DNA of 64,000 bases from Cepaea nemoralis (lineage: Eukaryota; Mollusca; Gastropoda; Stylommatophora; Helicidae): contig JACEFZ010014636.1 of the NCBI GenBank assembly GCA_014155875.1, positions 1-64,000 on the forward strand, given 5' to 3'. Shown piece after piece: positions 18,516 to 28,370 of the stretch (positions within the stretch are counted from its first letter, which is position 1; each line of letters starts with the position of its first letter). Below the pieces are notes generated by a model, which ran no database searches, was not told the origin of the DNA, and saw only the letters and a list, made by a program, of their open reading frames with translations. Made by a program: the position numbers and the translations under genes.

Positions 18516-20392
18516 TCAATCAATCAATCAATCATGTGCCATGCCGGAAAGCGTGGACGGTCATGACTCGCCATTTCACTCGATCACCAGTGTCGCGGAT
18601 CAACTCAGTGTTCCTGTCTCGTCCATGCCATGTGGCCAAGCCATCCAGGTATTTTCCTCTCGGTCTTCCTCTTGGTCTGTTCCCTTCGATCTTGCCAGTT
18701 GTCACTAAGTTCTCCAATCCATTTCTTCTCATAACATGTCCAAAAATTTTTGGCTACGTCTAATTTCTCTAATCAGTTTACGATGTTCATTTGTCTCCTG
18801 TAGTACTTGGTCATTGGTTTTTCTGTCTGTCCATGGTATTCTTTGCATTTTCCTCAGAAACCACATTTCTGCAGCCATCAGATGCTTTTCAGCTTGACTG
18901 CTCATTGTCCAAGTTTCACATCCATACAAAAGAACAGGCTCTATGTATCCCCTCAACACTCTTTTTCTCTTTTCAATTGACATCTTTTTATTGGTCAGAA
19001 TGTTTTTCATCTTGCTAAAGGCTACTTTCGCCATTGCGATTCTTGTTCTAATCTCTTCAAGGCATCTCCCATCAGATGTTATGACTGTTCCAAGATAATT
19101 GTACAGATTCACTTGTTGAAGAATATTTCCATTTACTTGTATATTACATTGTGGCACTTCTTTCTTCCTAGTGACGACCATAACCTGAGTCTTTTTATAA
19201 TTTAATTCTAACCCCAGATTGCTCACTGTGTACAACAACCGCATCTACTAATTAATTGTTGCAGGTCCTGCGCATTGTCTGCAATTAATACTGTATCATC
19301 TGCATATCTAATGTTATTTATGTTTCGTCCCCCAATGCTGATTCCATTTATATCCTCTAAATTTCTGAAAATATTTTCACTGTATAGGGAAAAAAGATCT
19401 GGAGACATCACACATCCCTGCCTAATACCTCTCTTAATTGGCTGATACTGTCCCACTTCGTTATCAATCCTTATTGCAGCTTGTTGTTTCCAATATATGT
19501 TTTTTATAAGTCTAATGTCTTTCCCATCAATTTGTAGATCTGCAAGCATATCCACCATGCTGACATGTCTAACTCTATCAAAAGCCTTTGTATAGTCAAT
19601 AAAGCAAAGATGTATATCCTTGTTTACTTCTATAGCACGTTCAATAACTGTTCGCAGCATATACACAGCATTTACTGTACCCTTTCCTTTAACAAACCCG
19701 CATTGTTCTTCCCCTATTTCAGGTTGTATCTTTTTTCTCACTCTTTGCATGATAATTCGTAGCAAAATCTTTGTGATGTGACTCATTATACTAATTGTTC
19801 TATGTTGATCACATTCCAAGGTTCCTGATTTCTTTGGGATTGCAATAAATACCTGAGTTACATAATTCAGGAGGTATATCTCCAGTATCATATAATGTGT
19901 TCAGCAGTCTGGTGACTTGCTCTAGTCCAAATTCTTCTAAAGCTTTAATCATTTCTGTTGTGATGTTATCTGCACCAGGGGCCTTGCCAGCTTTCATATG
20001 CTTAAGACCATTTCGAACCTCCATCTCCAAAATTGGCGGTCCTTCATTATTAAATCTAATATCATACTGTTCGTCTCTGTTATCATCATAAAGGTGTTTC
20101 ACATAATCTGTCCATACATGTAGAATCTGGTCTTTTTCTATTATGATTTTGCCATCTTCAGTTTTTAGACACCCTGTTGATGTACTTGTTCTTTTATTAG
20201 TAAGTTACTGAATTCTTTTGTGCACTAATTTGGTATTTTGACTGTTGTGTTGGTGTTGTCAATTTCTAAGCACTTTTCCTCAAGCCATGCTTCTTTTGCC
20301 TCCTTACATAATATTCTAACTTGTCTGTGAATTTCTTCATATTTGACAGAATTATTTTTGTTGAGTCTTCTTGTTTCCATGAGGTGTAAAAT
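18516..20392 (-). mobile_element. RTE-like LINE, 5' truncated, 11-bp target duplication
   Basis: ATTGTTATATA at 18505-18515 and 20393-20403 flanks the insert, and the intact target is in the inverted arm at about 15275. Minus-strand frames in order: 20102-19809 (pre-RT, MKAGKAPGADNITTEMIKAL), 19891-19223 (palm, FIDYTKAFDRV and IRYADDTVLIAD), 19244-18729 (LNYKKTQVMVV and EPVLLYGCETWTMSSQ) and 18732-18532 (ENLVTTGKIEGNRPRGRPRG). Frameshifts separate them. The 3' tail is (ATTG)n. It lacks the endonuclease. Confidence 0.9.
19223..19891 (-). pseudogene. RTE reverse transcriptase palm
   Basis: 222 codons of RT. Motifs: PKKSGTLECDQHRTISIMSH, EEQCGFVKGKGTVNAVYMLR, the catalytic Asp in CFIDYTKAFDRVRH, GIRQGCVMSPDLFSLYSE and the catalytic YADD in NIRYADDTVLIAD. 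The domain is frame-shifted from its flanking parts within the 18516-20392 copy, so it is inactive. Confidence 0.85.
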
Positions 20393-20848
20393 ATTGTTAT
20401 ATATAGCTCTTATTAATTATGCGTGCACCCACCAGCCTGTGATGCTTCCTTGTTGAATCTCCCAGCATCAAGATGCTCTAATGTCCTGCAATTTACGTGA
20501 CACTCTCTAGTTCTTCACACTTAGTTGACCAAAATCAACACCTATAGGTTCACATGGGTACTGAGTTCAAATATATAAATATGCTACTGAAGTTAATAAA
20601 CTTACTAATAAAATACCATGTGTCTAAAATTAAAATGTTTCGGTACAAATGCAAAATCTGTGAACTAAACTTTCTTAGGCTAGCATCAGTGCAGTAACGT
20701 CAATTGATATTCCATATATTTGTGTGTGCTGAACGAAAGAACAACATATGCTGGCCAGAGAAAAAAAATGTTCCATGTTGAGAACAGCATGGGCTTTGGA
20801 CATATTTTCTTGTGGTAAACTTGAATAACAAAAACACAAATAGATTAC

Positions 20849-20931
20849 ACGGTTTATTGCCTAGCATATTTCACTGCATCTTGTCAGGTACATACTCCAG
20901 AAATTGCACAACGTAAACTAAGGCAATAAGA
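20849..20931. repeat. Short inverted repeat with TTATTGCCT arms
   Basis: GGTTTATTGCCTAGCATATT on the left and, on the other strand, TCTTATTGCCTTAGTTTACG on the right. The left arm resembles the hairpin at 7378-7510 (TTATTGCCTGGCATATT). Confidence 0.4.
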
Positions 20932-21106
20932 GACATGGCAGTCAAGTTTATAATGGCAGTCAAGTTTATAACATTACCGTGGTAGACAATCTAAATTACT
21001 GTGGATTCTGCAGTGTTGAAATCTGTTGTTGCTATAAGAGCACACATGAAAAGAATAAGGAAAAGATAACATGAAATGTATGGGGCATAATCCACAGAAG
21101 AGGTGG

Positions 21107-21340
21107 AGGTCATGCGTGGCTGAATGGCTAAGAGCGACAATTCTTAAAAATCCGGTGTGCTGCTGCCGAGGTAGCGGGTTCAACTACACTAGTCAGTTGG
21201 TCTAAAATGTTGACGTCTCATCCTTGACTTGTGGATGTAAGTTACAAGAACCCCTGAATTTGGAGTGGGTTCACCTGATGGCGAGGGACACCTGCAATAG
21301 GGGAAGCTAATTCACACGCAAAAATCAGTTCGGTGCACTA
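21107..21340 (+). mobile_element. tRNA-derived SINE, family 2
   Basis: A-box-like CGTGGCTGAATGGCTAAG followed about 60 nt later by B-box-like GTAGCGGGTTCAACTAC, then TCAGTTGGTCTAAAATGTTG, CATCCTTGACTTGTGG and GTGGGTTCACCTGATGGCGA. Matches 58405-58625 in order and spacing. The tRNA part is of a long-variable-arm type. Confidence 0.75.
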
Positions 21341-21429
21341 GAAGTAGTAGGACATGTATGGATTACACTTGAGCTCACAACAACAAAAATGTGATAATAT
21401 ACTTCCATGCCATGGTGAACTGCTGTCTA

Positions 21430-21620
21430 GATTCTTTCTTTATTGTCTTCCTCTCTTTTCCTACTCTCTTCCTTGCTGTCTTCCTCAATCTCTTTTCTTA
21501 CTGTCTTCCTCAATCTCCTTTCTTACTGTCTTATTCAATCTATTTTCTTACTGCCTTCCTCAATCTCTTTTCTTGCTGTCTTCCTCAATCTCTTTTCCTA
21601 CTATCTTCTACAATATCTTT
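21430..21620 (+). repeat. ~25-bp pyrimidine minisatellite
   Basis: About seven imperfect units of TCTTTTCTTACTGTCTTCCT followed by CAATC. It is open in several frames (hydrophobic F-L-S-rich peptides), which is composition and not a gene. Confidence 0.85.
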
Positions 21621-21699
21621 TAATTCCCAGTTGCTTCCAGTTTGTTTTCTATTTCCTAATGTGGCCTCATATCTCATTGTCTTGTTTCTTCATCATTGT

Positions 21700-22240
21700 G
21701 TGCCATGTCGATGAGCGTGGGAGATCATGGTCCGTCATCACAAATAATCACCAGTCTTGGATCTGCTATCTCTATTATGCCAGTGGCCAAGCCATTTGAC
21801 TCCTTTCACTTCATCTTGCTCTTGTCTTCCAAAATATTGTCAATTGTCACTAAGTTTTCAAGTGGTTTTAATTTCTCCTTAAAAATGTGCTAACAAATCT
21901 TAACCGTCTAAGTGTAGTTTCTCTGATCATTTTATGGCTTCTTAAAGACTGCCTCACTTGTTTTTCTCTGTTCATGGTGTTTCTTACCTTTTCATATAAG
22001 ACATTTTTAATGTCGCTAAATGTTTTTCAGCATGTTTACTTGTCCATGTTTCACAGTCATACAAGAGTATAGGTTCAATATAGCATTGCAACACCCTTTC
22101 TCACTTCAGTTGGAGGCTTTTGATTGGCTCTTTCAGAGCATATTATTCATTGTGGTTCTCAAAGGATTTTCAGCATTCTTCTGTAAAACCACATTTTTGA
22201 GGCTTCAGTATTTATTGTTTAGAATTTTGTTCGTATACTA
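21700..22240 (-). pseudogene. Degenerate RTE-like 3' end
   Basis: Minus-strand relic. It preserves, with many changes, the order of the local RTE 3' end: complements of GCCATGTCGATGAGCGTGG, CAGTGGCCAAGCCATTTGAC, TTGTCACTAAGTTTTC and TTCACAGTCATACAAGAGT. No usable frame. Confidence 0.65.
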
Positions 22241-22259
22241 ATTGTCCACATGCAAGATT

Positions 22260-23189
22260 TCTTTAACTAACGTCTAAAGACAGGATTTACATATATATTC
22301 ACAAGACTACAGGTTGTCGTGGAATGTTGACTATTTTGATAGACAAGGATCAGAAATAGCAACCAATAGACTTTCAGAATTCCGAAAGACTAATCACTGT
22401 CAAAGAAGAGACCGAAATGGCTCGAACTAGGATGTATGATTTGGAACAGTCCCAGGAATGACCAAGTCTTCAGACCGTGTTCAGGCACAGATAGGTAAAG
22501 CGAACAACCATACTAGTATTCTAGACCGTAGGCTTAAGGAATCTGGCGACGAATGCCTGCAAAAATAAGAGAGCCCCCTTTACTGATCCTTCTCACAACA
22601 CGGAGAAAGAGTACAAATATACAGTTACACCTCTCATTACTCCACTCACAATCTCTTAATATTAACCCTTAACTTATAACAAACTAGTGGCTGGTTACAG
22701 TGTAAAATATAACAATAACATTTAATGTGAAAAGGCTGGACAAGTATCAGTGTAGTCTCGCAGGTTGTCGACTCGGATGATGTTCACAGGCAAGTTGCTG
22801 ATTCACACACTCTATGGCCATAGACAGGGTGTTCAAGTCAGGTACGTATTCATTGCTGCTGGTTGATGGCTCAATGATACCACCAATGAAGGTGCAGAAC
22901 TTCTGGAAGTTAATCAGAAAGAACAGAACCGGTGAATGCTTGTCCTACACTCAGGATACTCTCATTGCACCTCTCGCCCTGTCTCATATTCAGATACGAC
23001 TAGCATCACAAGACTATCACCTCTGTCACAGACACATCACTAGCGCTATGACAACATAAAGGACAAATGGCTAAAGTGTACAACTACCATTTTCCTTAGT
23101 CACATATTATCAATCTCATCACACTCAGATGTACATGTATTCCAGTGTACAGACACTGACACATCAATGTATATTTCTGAGTCTGATCA
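22260..23189. other. Region without a recognised gene
   Basis: An 81-codon open frame (22814-23059, plus) has no recognisable motif. The rest shows no bounded repeat. I make no functional claim. Confidence 0.5.
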
Positions 23190-23570
23190 CACTCTACAAC
23201 ATTCTTACTATGATGCATTCACATATATTATAAATCACACCAATTACATTTAACACTATGAAGTGTACACACTGAGTATGAATCCCATAGATTACATTTA
23301 ACTATGAAGCACGAACATTGATTATAAATCACACAAGATTATATTTACTCGACAATGTATCACCATAGATTATGAATCACAGATTACATTCACTGTGACG
23401 AAGTATGAACATAGATTATGAATGACACAGATTCCCTTCATTCGAAGTACACCACAGATTATGAATCATACAGAGTACATTCAATCGACGAAGGAACACC
23501 ATAGATTACGAAGCACACAAATTACATTCACTTGACGAAGTACGAACATATATTATGAATCACTGTATGG
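23190..23570 (+). repeat. ~57-bp diverged minisatellite
   Basis: Repeated blocks CATAGATTATGAATCAC, CAGATTACATTCACT and GACGAAGTACGAACAT alternate about seven times with drift. A 15-nt G run follows at 23617-23631. Confidence 0.75.
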
Positions 23571-23671
23571 AACATCTCTCTCCAGTACTTTTAGAAAAAA
23601 GTATGTACATACACATGGGGGGGGGGGGGGGTGGTGTGTGTGTGGTGCGTGAGTGCGTGTGTGAAATGAAC

Positions 23672-23872
23672 AGTTCGACTTAAACATGAACACTTATATA
23701 GTGGGTAATTATCTTTATGTTCGACTAATCCGAAAATTCGAGTTAACCGAATTCGACTTATCAGGAATTTTTATACGATAAAGAATGATAATGGCCGGGA
23801 CTCAGCCAGTAACGTCGACTTAAGCGAAATTCTACTTATCCGAGTTCGACTTAAGTGGACTCGACTGTACAG
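23672..23872. mobile_element. Possible pogo/Tigger-like MITE
   Basis: The right end, read on the minus strand, is CAGTCGAGTCCACTTAAGTC next to TA; the left end begins CAGTTCGACTTAAACATGAA. Subterminal motifs such as TTCGACTTATC and TTATCCGAGTTCGACTTAAG recur in both halves. The left end lacks a clean TA and the terminal match is partial. Confidence 0.4.
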
Positions 23873-26105
23873 GGTGTTTGAAATCAAAAACAGGAAAGGT
23901 ATTATTGGAGGAAGGTGCTATAATGAAGAGATGGAATGAGTATATTAGAGAATTATATGATGGAGAAAGGGAAGAATTAACAGAAGAAAGTAAATTAGGT
24001 CCACCTATTCTAAAAGAGGAAGTCGCTGACGCTATAAAACATGAAGAAAGGAAAAACAGCTGGGCCAGATGAAATCACAATAGAAGAATTAGAAGTATTA
24101 GGAGAATTTGGAGTAGATATATTAACCACAAATGTTTAATGATATTTACCAAGTGATATGCTGAAATCTGTATTTATAGCTATACCAAAAAGACCAGGAG
24201 CAATTGAATGTGAAGATTTTCATACAATTAACCTCATAAACCATATCACTAAGCTACTACTCAGAATAATAATGAGAAGAACCAGAAGAAAAAAAATAAA
24301 AATGGAAATTAGTGAAGAACAGAATGGATTTGTGGAGGGAAAGGGCACAAACAATGCAATATATACATTACGGGCACTAACAGAAAGGTCAATAGAGAAA
24401 CAGAAAGACATATATTTGTGCTTCATAGATTTTACTAAGGCATTCGATAAAGTAAAACATGATGAACTGATTAAAATGTTGGAAGATATCAACATTGAAG
24501 GGAAAGATTTAAGAATAATAAAGAATATTTACTGGAACTAAGTAGCAGCAATAAAAATGGGAAATAAATGGGGTAGTTACAAACAGATAAAGCTACGAGT
24601 ATGACAGGGGTGTGTCTTGTCACCAGATCTCTTCTACCTATATAGCGAAGTAATAATGAGAGAGATCAAAGAGATGCCAAGAATACTAATTTGAGGTTAT
24701 AATATAAATAATATACGCTATGCAGATGACACAGTAGTGGTGGCAGATAATTCAACAGACCTACAACAAGTATTGGACATTGTAGTAACAGAGAGTGCAA
24801 GGAAAGGACTTTCCTTATATGTCAAGAAAACAGTAACATTGGTGATGTCTAAGAAAATGGTGACACCAAATTGTGACATAGAAATAGAAGGGAAAATTAT
24901 TAACCAAGTAAATAATTTTAAATGCCTAGGTGCATTTATAACATCAGATGAAAGATGTACAATAGAGATTAAGAGCAGAATAGGGCAATCAAAAGCCGCA
25001 TCTCAGAAAATGAAGAGCATCTTATGCAATAAGTCACTGTCACTAAATGTAAGAAAGAGTTAGTTAGTTAGTCACTGTTCCAACTTCACAGCAACGGGTC
25101 GTCCCCATTATGCTCCGTTCCTGTGCCAGTGAATATCACATAAAACGCTCCCCACTGCCCAATGTGAAAAGTGGAAAAGACAGGAGTCTCGACAAACAAC
25201 AGCCCGCACAAATACATTGTGCATAATGCCGCCACCAGAATGTCAACACAATAGTCCCCCACGAAACATCCAGTTTATCTCTGATGGAATCGGCAGTCAT
25301 TTTCCCATCTGGATGTTTCCTAGATGTTCACCCACACAGTCCATGAAAATACAGTTCATCGTCGACGGCAGTGGCAGTCAACCAGAAGCCCAGCAGCCAC
25401 GCATTTCTGCATAAGGCAAAAACCGGTCAACTCTGGGACATAGCCAGCTGCCATCGCTCCGAACATGCAGTCACATTCCAAAAAACCTCTGGCAGATTTA
25501 AAAGCATTTCACACGAAACTCACAGCTCAGTGTCGCGCCACGCACTCACTCAGTAGCAGGGCGACGGAACCATAGCCTCCTTAGTCGCCACTTACGACAT
25601 GCGTGGTAGGCTACAGTGTTGCTATTCTTTGCTTCCCTTATGGGCCCCGGTCCCATGTAAGAAAGAGAGCGCTGAAATGCTATCTAGAACCAGTTTTGCT
25701 GTATAGGCAGTGAATCTTGGAATGTAAATGAACAAATTAAGAAGAAACTAGAAACAACATAGATGTGGTTCCTGAGACAAATGTTGCAAATTCCTTGGAC
25801 TGCCTGAGTAACTAACAATGACTGCCTGAAACAGGCTAATGAAACTAGAAAATTATATACAACAATAAGAAAGAGACAAACAGCTTTCTTCGGTCATGTG
25901 ATGAGAAGAGAGGCATTGGAGAACATTGTGACAACTGGAAAGATCAAGGGGAAGGGAGGCAGAGGCAGACCAAGAGGAATGATGCTGGATGGATTGAGAC
26001 GGTGGCATGGAGGAATACCATCAGCAGAGTTGATCCAGAACACCAAAGACCGAGATCTGTGGAGAGCCATGAATGCCTTTGCCAGCTGGCAGGGCACTTG
26101 ATGAT
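23873..26105 (+). mobile_element. RTE-like LINE family 2, degenerate, with an insertion
   Basis: RT blocks in order: 23878-24072 (KRWNEYIRELYDGEREEL), 24158-24541 (FIDFTKAFDKVKHDEL), GCVLSPDLFYLYSE near 24610, IRYADDTVVVAD across 24715-24750, 24737-25063, then after a 595-bp insertion 25668-26101 (FFGHVMRREALENIVTTGKI and GGRGRPRGMMLDGLRRWHG). It ends AGCTGGCAGGGCACTTGA plus (ATG)n. The 5' end (endonuclease) is missing and several frameshifts and stops are present. The same 3' end occurs as relics at 404-500 and 33758-33855. Confidence 0.85.
25060..25654 (-). mobile_element. 595-bp (CTAA)n-tailed retroelement with 13-bp target duplication
   Basis: ATGTAAGAAAGAG at 25047-25059 and 25655-25667 flanks the insert. 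Read on the minus strand it starts GGGACCGGGGCCCATAAGGG, contains GCATGTCGTAAGTGGCGACT, and ends in (CTAA)n. Joining the flanks restores the RTE sequence. The same (TTAG)n left border marks the I-like LINEs at 54397 and about 59265, so it may be mobilised by that family (inference). No protein-coding frame of note. Confidence 0.8.
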
Positions 26106-26199
26106 GATGATGATGATGTATGGAACATAACATGACAACAAGCATAAGTAAAACAGTGGTAATGACTATAACCAAAGAAGAAAAAAACGATTCACCTAA

Positions 26200-26757
26200 A
26201 CAAACACCCCCTGAATTAAGTACCTAGGAAGTATATCATCAAATGGTAAATCAGTAGACGAGATTCGAAAATAGATGCAATAAGGCAAACCGACTCACTG
26301 GAAAAATGGCACCAATACTAAAGAACAATAATGTATCAATAATAACTAAGAAAGCATTACAACGCAATCTTCCTACCAACTCTATGCTACCAATGCCAAA
26401 CCTGGACAATGACAGAAAAAGAGAAAAGAAAAATCACAACAGAAATGAGATTCCCTGAGAAGAATACTCAATGCATCAAAAAGAGAAAATCAGAAATGAA
26501 ATCAGGACCAAAGTGGGGGTTATAGCAGTGCTAGATTTCATCATAAAACAGCAGGTTAAATGGTTTGGCCAACTAACAGTATACCTCAACAAGCAATGAT
26601 GTACAGACCAGACGGAAGAAAACGAAGAGGCCGACCATATAAATGATTCCATGGGAATCTCCGTATATGAAGCCCATAAACAGGCACTCTGCCGCTGTTT
26701 ATGCTTCATCTCAACACCGCAAGGTGTGAGAGGAACCTGATGAGATGAGATGAGAAT
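26200..26757 (+). pseudogene. RTE-like 3' end, third family (degenerate)
   Basis: Recognisable blocks: TGCCAAACCTGGACAATGAC, AGCAGGTTAAATGGTTTGGC and AACGAAGAGGCCGACCATAT, ending in (GATGA)n at 26740. An antisense copy lies at about 31050-31140 plus 32934-33240. Frames are broken throughout. Confidence 0.65.
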
Positions 26758-26826
26758 GCCACATTGCTTTCTCATATCTTTGCCACCATTATTTAACTGC
26801 TCCAGATGTTTTATTTCCTCACAGTT

Positions 26827-27066
26827 TTAACTGTCGGCTCTGTGGCGAGGGTGGTTACAGACTCAGTAGGTAATCCTGCACACAGCACTTGAAACACAGC
26901 TGCAGACAATTTGACAGCAGACCGCCTTGTGTTGGCTTTCATTTAATAGTATGAACGCTAGTCACTCAGAAAACAATTGCAAACTACTAAACATAAACTT
27001 GCAAAGACATCGCAAACATCCAAAAAATGCTGGGGTTGACTACGGCATCCTGTAAGGAATATGCAA
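26827..27066 (+). mobile_element. Possible SINE family 1 relative
   Basis: Shares a GGTTGACTACGGCATCCTGT-type tail and ACTACTAAACATAAACTTGC with 15090-15200 and with part of 50940-51050; the head GGCTCTGTGGCGAGGGTGG resembles the family 1 head. No target duplication seen. Confidence 0.35.
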
Positions 27067-27069
27067 CTA

Positions 27070-27350
27070 CCTGTTTATTAAACAAAATGACCATCTTAAT
27101 CAGGTCTTTGAAGTGAAATAGATGTATTTTCACTTGTTAGCTTTTTATAATATTGTCTTGAGAACGTAAACAATTTGTGTGTCCTTTCCCTCTTCAGATC
27201 CACATTGTTCATCTCTAATTTCATCTTGTTTATTACTCTGTTCATGATTCTCAGTAATAACGTTAGCACATGACTCATTAGTTTGACTGTGCAATGATCT
27301 TCACATCTAAAGTCCCTGGCACTCTGGCAAATATATAAGTATGGATTTTA
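27070..27350 (-). pseudogene. Degenerate RTE reverse transcriptase piece
   Basis: Minus-strand frame 27278-27096 starts MSHVLTLLLRIMNRVINKMK, recalling MSHITKILLRIIMQRVRKKI of the RTE palm. Only this stretch is recognisable. Confidence 0.5.
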
Positions 27351-28360
27351 ACAGGTCATTAAGCACATACCCATGTTTATAAATGCTGAGACACTGAAAA
27401 GCATTGCACATGAAAGCAAAGACATCTCACTAGCAAGATAAACCCATTACTCGATAGCATCCTTCTCCCTCAGTATGACATGGATTCCTAGTCACCATGA
27501 CCAAGCATACGTAATGGGAGTCTCAATTTACATATGCTATTCAACTGTCAATCCTCCTCCACCTTTACAGTGCTCCTAGTTTTCATCACCTGAGAAGATC
27601 CAGGGCACAATGCTTCACATTGGCATCAAAACGCTTCACATGCTCAGAACAGGTAGTTTGTCTTTGGTTAGCTGTAATATATTGAAGAACTCATTGTGTG
27701 CATATCTTCTAATCTTCGAGGGCACTGCTTATTGTCATCACTCTTTACCCCCTGTCAGAAATCTGTAAGGGCAATTGCTGCCTTGCTATGCGATCATTCA
27801 GATGAATAATGGCATCTGTATACTCCAACATGTTTAGGATTTTGGCTGTAGCAGGATGACCCAAACATGGTCATTCATGCAACTTGGTCTCTTCACTCCC
27901 TGAAACCACAACTCTGAACTTCGCATCTAGCTTCTATCAACTGCTATTTCATATCAAATGGACAAAGCAAAATCTTGCTATCGAATGCACAACATTATGA
28001 ATTATTCTTTCTTTCTCCATGACCAAGAATTCATTGTTAGGCAGGTGATTGTTAGTAACTGCCATTTTTGTGAACTGAAATAGTTCAGTGGCACTATCTC
28101 TGCTGGTGACTGCAATTGTGCACATGCAGTTGGACACACACACATTGGTGTCGCAAGATTTTTGGTATAAGAAAACACGTAAAATATTACTTTTGTGCAG
28201 CCCTTTTACGGATTTAGAATGATGTTATATTCTAGAATTCCAGGACATGCCAAACTAATATTTATTACATTTGATCATAGTAACACAAGTTTTTGTACTT
28301 TTGCACTTGATGAATAATATATTTAGAGAGAATAAGACATGATGTTGAAGTTATTTGTCT
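27351..28360. other. Region without a recognised gene
   Basis: Upstream flank of the ankyrin-SOCS gene. No long frame, repeat array or promoter motif that I can support. The last 20 bases are pyrimidine-rich and lead into the splice-acceptor-like site. Confidence 0.5.
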
Positions 28361-28370
28361 TACATTTTAG
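28361..28370 (+). promoter_or_regulatory. Candidate splice acceptor
   Basis: TTATTTGTCTTACATTTTAG ends at 28370, a typical pyrimidine tract plus AG, directly before the ankyrin-SOCS coding exon. It would make 28371 onward a terminal exon. Confidence 0.4.

Larger units (their letters stand above)
17150..20487 (-). repeat. Right arm of the inverted duplication, split by three insertions
   Basis: Homologous blocks at 17150-17325, 17860-18123, 18455-18515 and 20393-20487, read on the minus strand, join up to the arm at 15197-15765. The gaps are an RTE fragment, a 331-bp unknown insert and a 1.88-kb RTE copy, each with its own target duplication. The region between the arms is about 1.4 kb. Confidence 0.85.

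Noticed and set aside
21354..21799. Hydrophobic membrane protein at 21.4-21.8 kb
   Set aside because: Open in three frames because of a pyrimidine-rich 25-bp repeat; composition explains it.
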